A DNA stretch of 64,000 nt from Ligula intestinalis. Its lineage: Eukaryota > Platyhelminthes > Cestoda > Diphyllobothriidea > Diphyllobothriidae. Numbering within the stretch: the stretch's first letter is position 1; the number at the start of each line of letters is the position of its first letter. The notes below the pieces were generated by a model. That model was given only the letters and a program-made list of their open reading frames with translations. It was not told where the DNA came from and made no database searches. The stretch spans positions 40,986,524 to 41,050,523 of the forward strand of contig JAYGXS010000003.1 in assembly GCA_036362985.1 (NCBI GenBank), read 5' to 3'. The position numbers were made by a program, and so were the translations under genes. Shown one piece after another: positions 1 to 12,300 of the stretch.

Positions 1-342
1 CCAGTGCCCTTCTGGATGCTGCCGTCTTCCAACGGCGACAGCGCCAACCGACCGAAACTTCTGCGCCTGCTGGCAGTCTGGCCCACTTCCAAGCTTCCGC
101 CCATTATCTTTCGACCGCCAACCCCGTGCAGCCCTACAAATGACATTACATCCAATATTTCGCCCATCAAAGGAGAGAGACATCATCACACCAATGGCGA
201 ACCTTCCCATTCTCTGCACCCCTCGAAGAGCGAGCGTTCTCACCCGTCCCCCGACTTCACCGTCCCCGTGGATCCGCCCTCAACCGCTTCCGCCGCTTCG
301 TCCTCCGCGAGCGCAGAATTTTCGCTCAGCGACTGTTTCAAG
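1..342 (+). CDS. USP exon (first in window, 5' partial)
   Basis: Frame 1 is open from the window edge. It encodes a Pro/Ser/Thr-rich, low-complexity insert that ends in FSLSDCFK, which joins smoothly to AFTECERLPDD in the next exon. The exon ends AAG at 342 and is followed by GCTAGT, a GC rather than GT donor, phase 0. No in-frame GT nearby would keep the family alignment. Confidence 0.75.
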
Positions 343-3300
343 GCTAGTTTTTTTGCTCTGGGGATGCCGTTTTAAGAGGGTTGTGGTCACACCTGTTCTG
401 CTTGCTTTTGTCGTGGCGCAGGGGACGTATGGCGATGTCGAACTGGATGTCGGGCATGTGAGACGGGTCCAGATGTGTGGGTTTTTTTGGACGAGAGGGC
501 GAGACAGGTGACGGACTGTGGATGGATCCAGACTCAGTCGCCGAATCAGGCTGCAGCGGCAGACCTCGCGGAAGGATATGCCGTGTGTGGTAGCGGTTAA
601 GTTTCTGTGGATCGTGCAATCGCGATCGACTACATTCACTGCACCCGAACAGTAGCTAGTTTTTCTCCCCAAATGTTAACCCACATTTTGAAGCGTGTTT
701 TCGATCAGAACAGCTTGCTTACTTGAGGCTTTAAAGTTCGTTATCGTACAGCATAAATCCAAGACATTGCTGTCATCTTATAATGGCGACAGCAAAAACT
801 ATCAGCTACTTCAGTAGTATGGCTTTTTCGCATTAAAGTTCTATGCTCATCTGTATTCTAATATGTAAAACTATTCATTTGTCCATTTATTCGGTTTTAG
901 GACCTTTCCAAATTCCGAAAATACTCCCATGTTTAACTTGGAAAGTTTTTTTCGGCAAGCATACTTTTTCAGCAATTCATCATCGGACCGTTACAATTCC
1001 AGTGATAGTGAAACTCGTATAATTGGACGGGGTTAATAAGTGTCTTGTGAGGACAAGTCATCGTTTTCCCGCCGTCCGCGTGGGTGGATCGGCATGTGAG
1101 GCCCTTGTGCTGGGGAAGGGGGGGAGGAGATTAGGATAGGCCTATGTGTCCGAAACGTAATGTGAAATTTACTGCCATTTTCATGGAGTGAAGTGCTGTC
1201 ACTAGAGTGTAGGGGCGATATGCGATCGTCACCTGGCATCGGCCACGGAAGTAAAAGTGTTTGTATTAGCGCCTTCTGCCAACACTGGATTAGCTACTGC
1301 CTCGACTATTGCAAACAACCGTTGGCGTAGGTCATCTAATAAGTAGCCTGGTGTCCGGTAGACAACCTGGAGACTTCCTTATGATCAACTCGGTGATTCG
1401 TATCGACAAGGTGTGTGATAATAGAACCCGAAATTGATCTATTTTCACCTTTATTTAGACAGGTTGGTATGTGTTCACGTTCCCTCTTTTCCGGGTGCTT
1501 CTTTTTTTGGCCAATGTATCCTGCTCCACTGGAACATTTGAAAGAGTAGATGCACATAGAGTTTGCTTTCAACGGGAGTCGTTGTTTATTTCCCAGTTTT
1601 AGGAGGAGAGAGTTCGCTAAGAATATGTGTAAGTTCGCTGCGCAGAAAGCGCTTGTAATCGCAGTCCTCAGACGTCATCTAATCAGTTCGCTTGTTGCAT
1701 TTCCCAAGAAAGGCAGTTTTATGAACACTTCTTTTCTGCGGTTAAGGTAGTAGGCTTTTTGGTGCGTTCATCAATATTTCTGAAGACGAACCTTTCTGGG
1801 TATCCATTTTCAGGTATTGCGTTCGGCAACTCTTGGAGTTCTGCTTCTAAAGTTTAAGAAGAGCAGATTCGTCGCACTCTAGCTGCTAATCCCTGGACTG
1901 TCAAACTGTACGATTTTCATCATTCATGAACTTGAAACAGTCCGATAATGAATTGCTGACATGTTTGCCGAATAAAACTTGCATAGTATTGCTTGCAAGT
2001 GCTACTCATGATCACGGTCGTGCCTGATCTATCTGATGGCATAGCTTGGTCTCCTTCGTGCTGTTTCCCTTTATTTGGACGCATACTAATGAGATATCTG
2101 AGTTAAGGAGTCTTTTTCGTGTGAAGTTGGGCAGCATCGCTTTTGTAACACTCGTGCAGGCAGTGACCAGTGATATCTAATTCGAGTGCGTTTTCTATTT
2201 GGAATGATTACTTTAGGGTAATTTTGATATTTACAATTTTTCAGCATAATCCTATGGTATGTTAGACATAGCAGGATGCCAACTTTTGAACTGATGCTTT
2301 TTCTTTTCGCCCTCTATAAAAATGACAAGTTGAGTAGTGTGAATTTTTTCCATAGACCTTGTTTGCCCTTACAAATTCGAATATATTTTATAGGAAACAT
2401 GCGCAGTAATATTCTCTCTAGTACTCAGTTGATAGAAAATCACGATTTGTTTCATTTTTTTAATCTGAAGGAAAGGTTATTTTCAAGTCTGAACAGTTGC
2501 TACTGCTGCAGTTTTTTAAGACTCGACAATGTCTAGTCAAATCGCGTAGTGTTTGTTCCTTTATAAATACCCTTTATGACGTTTACGGTATAGATCACAT
2601 CCATTGCAACATTGTAGTAGCACTATATGCTACCTCAGCGACGTACAGGAATGTGTGATACTCCTTCCACAGAAGGCATCTAGCTTGTAAACTAGAAGCC
2701 CAAAACGCAAATACAACGGCAGATAAAGCTGAAATTTATATGGTGATTAGAATTTTTTTCTAAAACATAAGCAGACCCTTACTTTGAGTATGAAATTAGA
2801 AAAAACACGTGATATTCTATCAAAGAGGTGCAAGATAGCATTTATTGTTTGTGTTTTTAATTTTAAAAAAATATTTAAATTTTTAAGGGTATCAAATATC
2901 TGAAGAAAAATCTCACTAATCACGTAATGAGTAGGGTTTTTGAGGAAGCCGAAATACTGATGTGTGTTAATTTTTTTAGACTTTTGTTCCGAGATAAAAA
3001 TAAATATTACAGATCTACTTGCGTAACCATTTCTAGCGCATTTGTAATTTTTACTTAATATCGCATAGGATCGGTCACTCCGTACGCTCTTGTCCGGTCT
3101 TGTTGACTTTGGCTCTCAACTTGAACTTAGTGGGTTTTAGGAGTGAACTCAAACTTCGGAACTCAATCCCATCATGAGGAGGCCCGTTTTTAAGTCGCCA
3201 GATGCTTGCGAAAAATGACTTACTGCTTTAAAAGACTTTTCTTACCCGTGTTAATGCGCCGTATTGTGACTTATTCTCGTGGACAAACAATTGATCTAAG

Positions 3301-6300
3301 CGTGCTATTGAATTTTTTTTCAGTAGTAAAGTTTACTAACTGGACGTTGAATTATCGCTCTGCGTTAATAGGCCTTCACCGAGTGTGAGCGGTTGCCAGA
3401 CGATAAAGAAAAGTGTCCCCGTTGTTCCAAGAGGACTAAGAAAAGTCGGATTATCACCAAACTCCTGAACGCACCGGCCTATCTTCTGCTTCATCTAAAC
3501 CGATTTGTTCGCGCACCCTGTACTGATGCTCAGGACTCCGCAAAGGGTATGTGTTTTGGGACACTTTGTTGGGAGACACATCGATTTGGCGCGAGAATTT
3601 ATCATGTCATTTTTATTACTTCTTATCAAACATTTCGGTTACAGTGTTTCATGAATTTATGCTGCTGTTAAACCCGTCTTGTCGGTGGTGCTTTTGCGTG
3701 TTCATAGAAACAAAATGTGGGTGACTATCCAGTATGCAGCTGCCCAGCGGCTTTCTGTTATCCGGGCAAAACTGAGTGACGCCGATTGCTCATTTGCCAC
3801 GAACAAACATTGCCTTAATCGCTGTTTCAGTTGACTCGCAGCAGTGGTTGCTTAGTATTTACCGTGCTCTCCCTTCTGTTACTTCCCACCTTTCAGTGGC
3901 AAGATGACTGGTAATGTGTGTGGCTGTTGTTTAGGCTTTGGCATAAACTTTCGTTCTCGCTTGCCACACACTAGACTGTCTTGCGCTCTGCCCTGGCCAG
4001 GCTTCTCGGATCTGGTGTATATGAAAGTTTTCCTGGCGTCCGGATTATGAATGAGGTATTACAATCAGACGCCAAGCCCTGTAGGCGGAGTTTCCTCGAC
4101 AGTTTATGAGCCCCAAGTCATGCAATGTTGTGCACCGGGGGTCACTCGAAAGTGCAGCACATTCATTTTAGTTCGACAAGTCCACAATGCCACTCCACTC
4201 CTATACTGTTATGAGTTGATGGCAAAGCCGAGCTGGGTCGACTGAATGTGAAATGATACGTAGTCAGCGGCAAAGCCCCCGTGTAGGGTCTGTCCAAGTT
4301 TTTTGGGACCCTTTTTGGGTCCGACGTGACATGCAGCCTGCGTCAGAGGTTCGGTGCAGTTCGAAGTGCATTTTCTGCACATTTTACAGCACCTGACGTC
4401 AATCTCTCTCTCTAAGTTTTTGCTCCTATGAAGCTCGGCGACAATTTCGGACGATTTATATTGTTCCTATTGACTGGTCAGTTTCTTTGTTTGCATTTCA
4501 GACTCAGTGGCATGGGACATGCGGAAGATCTACTCCCTTGTCGATTACCCTATCGACGGTCTCGATATCTCCTGCCTCATGGAGAAGAGTCCAAAATCCT
4601 GTGAGTTAAGCTTCTACTTTCTTCGTTCCACAACACTTTTTGGCTGGGTGCGATGTAGGTCAGTGTTGTACCTCATGATGGTGTAATTTTCAAACGGCTT
4701 AGTTTTAACATTTTTTTTCCACCCATGAGAACCAGTATATTTGGGAAACTGATTCATCACGTTTTCTGGCGCATTTTAGCACCCCCTTCTCTCATAGTTA
4801 AATGCTCATTCACTCCCCGTATGTTTCTCTTCGTGAAAGGCAATCTGTAGGTGTCCGGGGCGGTGGTGTTTGGTCTGTTAAACACTCAATGGGAAGAGGA
4901 GCTTGTCCTTCTCATCGACCTTAGAGCAGCTCTGGGTAGGACATCCTTCGTCATATTTCCGCTATGCTCGTCTACATTCCAAGGGTTCTTTGTGTTTCTG
5001 CACGGCGTGTATTTAAGGCTTTGAATTGTGGCAGTCCTCGGCATGCATATACCGTTGGATATTTTTTTTGAAATTCATTCCTATGCTCTGGCCTGCTCTC
5101 TGATTACCCAGGATTCTTGGTTCGGACGGCTATTGGAAAGCTCACGCAGTGATGCCTTTCAATTTGACCAATAATTTATTTTTTGTTTTGCAATGTGAAA
5201 CTTTTTCTGCCTTGAGAATTTCCTGTGCTGATTGTTTTACACAATCTCACAATGTCAAATTAGACGCCTTATTCTGACCTCCAGAAAATTCGAGCAGGAA
5301 TTGTCTTGGAAAGTGCACAGGAGTGTTCCTTAACTTCTGAGTTTCAGAATCAGTAAGCATGTTTTTGTTTCTCTGGCCAGGCTCTTAAGTGTTAAAATAT
5401 TTGGCGTCTATTCAGCTATTATTTTGGTTCTACCAATCAAGGCGTTTATCTCGAAGTGTGACCAATGCTCTGTTGTAAACTAAATACCAAAAATATCTCT
5501 TGTAGATTTGCGTTTGCTGCGATTGTCGATCGACCGAAGATACTACTTTTGCTGGCTGCCCTTATAGCCTCAATTACTTCAGCAAACAGCTGACACAAAA
5601 CGAGGAAGAAATGTGTAATTTTGGCTGTCGTTGTACATGGAGGGCAGATAGTGAAACGACCTTCATCGAGGGCTTTCTATGAAATTGACTTAAGCTCTTC
5701 CGTACTGAGCTCTCCTGGACTACCAAGCTGTTCCACGATAACCCGATAAGCTAAATTGTGTTGCAGTTGTCTGTGTAGAGAGCTGTCGCTAGGTCCATTA
5801 CTGAGGATTCCTCCTATCTACTCCGGGAAATTACGGCACAGGTGACTATCTTATGAGGCAGTTTTAAAATTTCAGCAAGCAAACATTTTGATCATCGTCA
5901 TCCTAATGCATAGGCCGTGCAACAACAGAGACATTGACGGCAAGACAGCGAGTCGTGGCCCACTTTTCGGGGCGTTAGACTTGTAATTAGCAGGTCGCGG
6001 TATATCCTTCAATATAAACCAGTTAAACTGGTGTTGAAGACCTTGAGCATTGCCTTTTGAGAAAAAAGGCTAGGATCGGGGTTCCATGCTCTTACTAGTG
6101 TACATTTCACCTGAAAGTTAGTCATTTTGACTGGGGCTAACCATGGGCTCATTTTAGGGAAGGTGCGGTTGGTGTGACGCTGGCCTTTTTTCCTGTGGGC
6201 AAATCCATGCACTGTTCGCTCTCGGTAATAGCGACAGTTGTTGATTACAACGGACTAGTCATCACGAGTTTCAGAAATCGGGCGTCGAGCGCACAGTTAC

Positions 6301-9300
6301 TGAAATTTTATCTGTCTTTCTTCATCCGCCTAGCTTTGTTTGACCGGCTTAAAAGACCACAGAACCGTCCTTTCCTGCCCCCTTACGACCTCGTAGCCGT
6401 TTGCAACCACAAGGGTCAGCTGGATTCCGGCCATTACACAGCCATCTGCCGTAACCTCTTTACCAACCAGTGGTGGCACTACAGTGACAAGAAGGTCGTC
6501 AAAGTGTCTGCCGATCAGGTAGGTGTGAATGCCACCTCGGTTTATCAGGCCCCCTATCTTGTTCCTTCTTTTCACCACATACTGCTCCCTTTGTTTTGGG
6601 TCCTGCCCGCACTATTTTGCAGGTCGTTCAGGCGAGCGCTTACATCCTGTTCTACAAAAAACGTGGTGCCTACAGCGACCGTGAGCAGCAGGAGCTTCGA
6701 CGCATTTTGGCAAAGCTTGCCATAGGGAGCCTGGGCACGTCGCTGTCTGTTTCGCCACTGTCGAAGGAGGGGACGACGACTATGACCGAACATCACATAT
6801 CGCCGCGCTCTGTCATTCGAAATTCCGGTCCGGATTCTGACGAAAGCGGTGACAAGACGTCACATCGGCGCGTATCCTTTGGCCCTATTGATAAGCGTAG
6901 TCGTCCACAAAAATCTCCGGCTGCGCGGAACTCCAGTACCAACCAAAGTCCACTTCTATCCGAAGGGAAATCGGATCATCCGGCTGTTGGTGAGAATGTC
7001 TATCCAAAACATCCACCTCCTGTGGGGCCGAAACCGAGGTCACGACATGATCCAAGTTAGTGCATTGCTGCTACCTCTTCTGTGCTTCACAACACATCTC
7101 AAAGCGAGGCATCGCCATCTGTTGATGAACGCCCACCGATCGCTAACGGAGCTCTTTTTTCCCGTTCGACCTTGGGGTTCACTCCTGTCAGCAGCCGCAC
7201 GGCGGCAAGCAGTGTGGCAGATGAACGTTGCCGATAAAGGCAGGGAAGCCTGGAATGGCCATTTTTGGCTTATTAGCCATCATTAACCATCCAGCCAGTC
7301 ATATCAACCCCAGGTGTCGCGTCACCCGAGGGTCTAACTTGCGATCCTTTGGTCAGAACTGCAACGCGCTTACCATCTGCCTGTTTTACTAGCCGCTGCG
7401 CGACTGCTGACGGGGCTCGAAAGTGAGTTCCGTCAGCGATCGATGAGCGTTCATCAACGCACGTTAATATTTTCGATCCAAACTGGCAAAACAACGAATC
7501 CGTGGCTCAGTGGTTTAGAGCGTTGGAATTCTCAGCAACATATCGCGGGTTCGAGTCTTGGGTTGCGCATCACTTGGGGTTGGGTATGACTGGCTGCTGA
7601 CAGGTCATCGGCTAGAAATGGCCATTCCGGTTTCCCTTGTCTTTGCCGGCAATGTTCATCTACATCGTCATCTGTTATCGCAGGTCCGGTCAGCTAGACC
7701 CAATTGAGCCTCCAGCAGCACAGACGAATAACAGCTGAGGGTGCAGAAACTGCCCCAGCACCTAGATGGATAGTTATTAGGTCAGGTTTTGTTGGGCCTA
7801 CCCCGCCTGTCGCTTAGCATAAAGCGACAACGTTGAACTTCGTGTAGTTGTACACAGCTCAGGCGATTTTAAAGCCCCACTGAACGTGTTGTTCTGCTTA
7901 GGATGAACTCCCAACTTTGTAAGAATCTTGTTACCTTCATTTGAAGGTCCGCTTCCAAGCAATTTTCGTCCAATTTACCTCCTTTATGCATCCTGGATAG
8001 GCAAAATTTCCGATTTTATTTGAGACTTTTCCTGGCTAACATAGTAACTACTAACACGACAAGAAGTTATTTTCTAGTGTGTATTGTTTCATATATTTAC
8101 AGTACTTCTGTGAGTTTACTCTCACCATTTTTTTAAATGCAGCAAATTAATCACCTTGAGCGCTTCTGCTGTGACAAATTAATCCTTTGTAAGTTCGGGA
8201 AATACTGTCGAATACTATTGATAATGAGGAGGCTAGTAGAGCTCCAGAAGTATATAGTTGTCTCGTTGGTATGCCTGTATGGTCGCGTCCTCTGCCAAGT
8301 CACTGCTGGAAGAAAGGGTGTCTTTCAGTTTTATAAAGGTTTTTCATTTGCCGCATAATCATGAATACTAACTACACTGCATTTGCGTCCATGGTTTCCA
8401 AATTGCACGCCGTCAACGGTATGCTTCAGAAGAGTCATACATTCTTCTACGTTTTTCGTAGCGTAGGTCGAATTTAAAAGATATTCAGGAATCGAGAGAC
8501 TTAAAAAAACTGGGACAACAAATGTTAACGTCATGTAATTTGTCACAGAAAGTGTGAGAAACCTTGTTTTGTGAATACTTCCCATCAACTATGTTTGGAT
8601 TCATGAAGTCACCGAAAACAATCGGAAAGTGCTTAATGTATTTTCAGTGAATTTGATTTTCGCAAGTGGCTAAAACGATGCGCATTCAAACACCAGCATC
8701 CTGACATTTTGTAATCAAACTTTCCAACCGGTAGCATATTTTAGAATTTCAGACAACGGCTCGTGGTGTGGATCATTTGTGTGACATAGAGAGGTATGCT
8801 TTATTTTGAAAATTTCATTCCAAAACGTTCGGCAAAAACGTCCTCCATTCACAAGGAATAAAATTAGACGCGCAAACTCACAGCAATGAGAAATCAAAAG
8901 CAATCCATAATTGTCAATGACTGCAGTTGTCGACATCTTAGATAAATGTCCTTGGAAAATTCTTCAAATATAGGTCAATTCGGACTGCTTTCAAAACGAC
9001 GGTAGCGTCGTATACTGATGGCCTCGTTGTAGTTCAAATAAACAAGGAGGGATAAAATTGGTTTATACTGGGCGAAGTAGGCCAACTGACGTATATATAA
9101 GAATATGAAGAGGGGGCAGGTTCATGGACCAAATTATTTTTGAACTGACATTTCGAAAACCTCGCTTTCATCGTCAGAGTTTAGTAGCAGGTGAGTCTGG
9201 TGATCTTGAGTTAGTCCGTCTTGCCCTTTGCCTCAAATTATATCGGTGTTGGATGTGCTAACTTTGACCTGCCCGTTCGTTATCGACCCCATTTGGTCTC

Positions 9301-12300
9301 CCGTAGGTTGGCTGCTGGTGGGCTGGCGTGACCTTCGTCCCCTCTGCGGTCAGTGTAGTTGTAGGCGAGTCAGTTTGCTTGCTGGCCTCCCCCACGTCAC
9401 CCGGCGGATTGATAACTCGTTGCTGTTCGCTTGGGTTGTTCTTTGCCTCGCGGTTGCGACGTTGAGACAGTGTTTGATGTTGGTCGCGTGACCTCCGACT
9501 TCCACCCCTATTTTCCGTGAACGTTGGCTCTCGGTCCTGCGTACTCGTTTGCCCTACTGGCTCTGGCCGACTTGATCCAAGCCTTGTGCGAAGCGCCTGC
9601 TAGGTAAGGTTCAGGTCGATAGCTCTGTTGATTGTGCCACTGGAGGACCAACTTTCCAGCACTAACCTGGCCATTTTTTCATTGGCGGTTCATTTGGTCC
9701 ATGAACCCGCCCCCTCTTCTTCTTCCTTAATTTTGGGAGATGATGAACGCGATAGCATATCTGGACCCCGAATATTTCGGCATTTAAATATAAGAATATG
9801 GAGGGAGGGAGGAAAAATGGCGCCTCAATTTGAAAAGCCCGCACAATGTGCAGTGTGGAGAACACAGACATGCAGTCATGTCTCCAAGTAGACGTGAACT
9901 GCAGAATTATCTATGCCGAATAAGTGTACGCCTAAACATTGGAGTTCATGAAGTACTAATCTTCTGCACGGTCGGTACCTTAACTAAACTCCAGTAAATA
10001 TAATTTGAAATTACGTCTTTCACGATTAGTCTCTTCCATTTTGGCCATCTATTTAACGGTTTCATGTCCTGTTGTGTTTGCCATTGCCAGGTGAAACATC
10101 CCCCGAGCAAGCAGGAAGATGAACTCATAATTGGTTCCTGATCATTCTTTGGACTCCCATCAAACACCTTCGCATCGCATACTGAGCGTTATCACGCCTC
10201 ATAAAATAATAGACTCTTCGTTATCTATTCTCCTCTGTAAAACACTAAACTTCTGTGTAAGTAGATGTCCGATCGCTTCCGGTAACGCTTGACTGATTGA
10301 TTATCACTGATCGCACATCTGTTCGATGGTTCCGCTGAATCATCTGCCCGAACCCCGCATTTGCTTCTAGTCACAGTTGTTGGCCTGGGATACGCTAGAG
10401 CAGCCCCTGTCCTAGTCTCTTCGTGCCATCCGAAATGATAACGACGCACAAATCAACGCTTTGTTCACGGGCATGTTTTTGTACACAATTTGGGCTCTCA
10501 GTAGATGCAATTATAATTGCCCCTAATGTTTGCTGTCTACATCGTCTGCCATGAATGCCCGAAGGACGACTTACGGTAGCACGAAATGTAGGTTGACGTT
10601 AACAGCAACCAGGCAGAAAAAACATACAGCCAGGCTTTGCCGCGTTCACTGCATAAATCCCCGCTCCGATATAGTCACAACAGAGCTTTCATTTGGCGTA
10701 TCCAGGACCCATAACAACCCTGTTAGTCTGAAAGGCAGTCGGACATGCAGTTAAATTCGGTACTGTCGCTTTGCTCGGCTTCTAACATCAATTATTTCTT
10801 GCCATTGAGCTTCGTAAGAGGCATTTTGGATTCATGCTGATGATATTTGGTTCTCGAAGCTGGCGACGGCACCTTCGCACATCTGAGCGCGCGATATTGA
10901 GAGTTGCAGCTATTACCTTGTGCTGGCTTGAGATCGCTTAAGCAGTAAGGTGATACACTTAGTCATATACTGTTTGGGAATCTCCTGCTGATTTAATGGA
11001 CTGGAATGGCCTTACGCATCGGCGATTTTAAACTTTGCACTTTCTGTCCTCGTTAATCCACATCTTCCAACTTAACTGCAGATATTCGCTTTTCATTTTA
11101 ACTTCAGTGGACTCCTCTCACGGCAAAAACGACAAACCTTCCGACCCCACGCTCTCAGAAACCTCCATCTGGAAGCCTCGAGGTATGACAGTTTTCACCA
11201 GTTGACGGGTTCGATTCCTTACACAGCGTGTAATTAGTCAAGGAGAGCCTATTATTTGATCTTCTACCCCGACAACACATTCACATTGCAGTTAAGTCTA
11301 ACTTCCCTTGGCAAGTACTAATTGCGGGAAAACTATTTTTTACACCAACTGGACCTGGCTCTCAGCGGTCGGCAGATGTTTTCTCTCACTTCGATTTGGC
11401 TTCCCATGTTTGGTTTGCTTCGAAGTTCGTCACTTGACTTTTTACAGCAGTGTGCCAGTTCTGCTCCACAAGACGATCAAGTAAACTTTAGGATGACTAA
11501 GGCCTGGCCATCCTTGTAAATGTACTCTAGAAAGTAGGTAACAGTGATTGCGCAAATTACTGCTGCAACTATCTTGACCATTATAATTCTCAAACCATTT
11601 ATAAGGCACTTATAAGGAGAACACGAAAACGAAATGGGGATCTTGGTTAATTACAAATGTCCTGGTACGTCATCCACACCACGGCACATTCTTGGACATT
11701 TCTTACTCATGAGGAAGCTGCAGTTTTAGCACCATAGACAACAGCGTCCGCGCTCTGGGTGCGGTTTGTGGTATTCAGTGCGCGGTCGCTTGGGCTTAGG
11801 CGTCCGTGAATAATTTCGTTTCTGTCTGCATAAATTGGACGTGAGTAGCTGTCCGCCGGATTGCAGGTCACCATGAGCACGGTGAAGAACCCAAGGCTGA
11901 ACAAGGTAGAAACGAGTATGACGGGCGCATTAGCTAAGGTGATCGCAAAATCTAGCGGAGTGAGTTTCGCATCTCATATAGTGGGCCTCACGCGTCGGAC
12001 ATACTCAACAGCCATTATGATCTAATTGAGAAGTGATTGATAGCCGGGTTGCGCTATGACCGTTCGCGGTTTGACTGGAAGTTTTTTTACTGACCAGTCA
12101 GTTAAGATCAGGCACGCCGAAGGCGCGGCCTTCCTGTGACCCCTGCAAGTCCCGTGTTGACATTGTGGAGCCCTGTTCTATGATATGACTGGGAGGAGGG
12201 GGCAGCCATCCTTGTGAATGTCCTCAAGAGCATACATGGGACGGGGTGAGAGGAAGACTGCTGCGAAGATTTTCGTCATTATCAATCTCAGATCATTTCA

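Noticed and set aside
7496..7570. tRNA gene by box A and box B
   Set aside because: No matching acceptor stem was found, and the sequence continues as a repeat present elsewhere in the window, so it is a SINE head.
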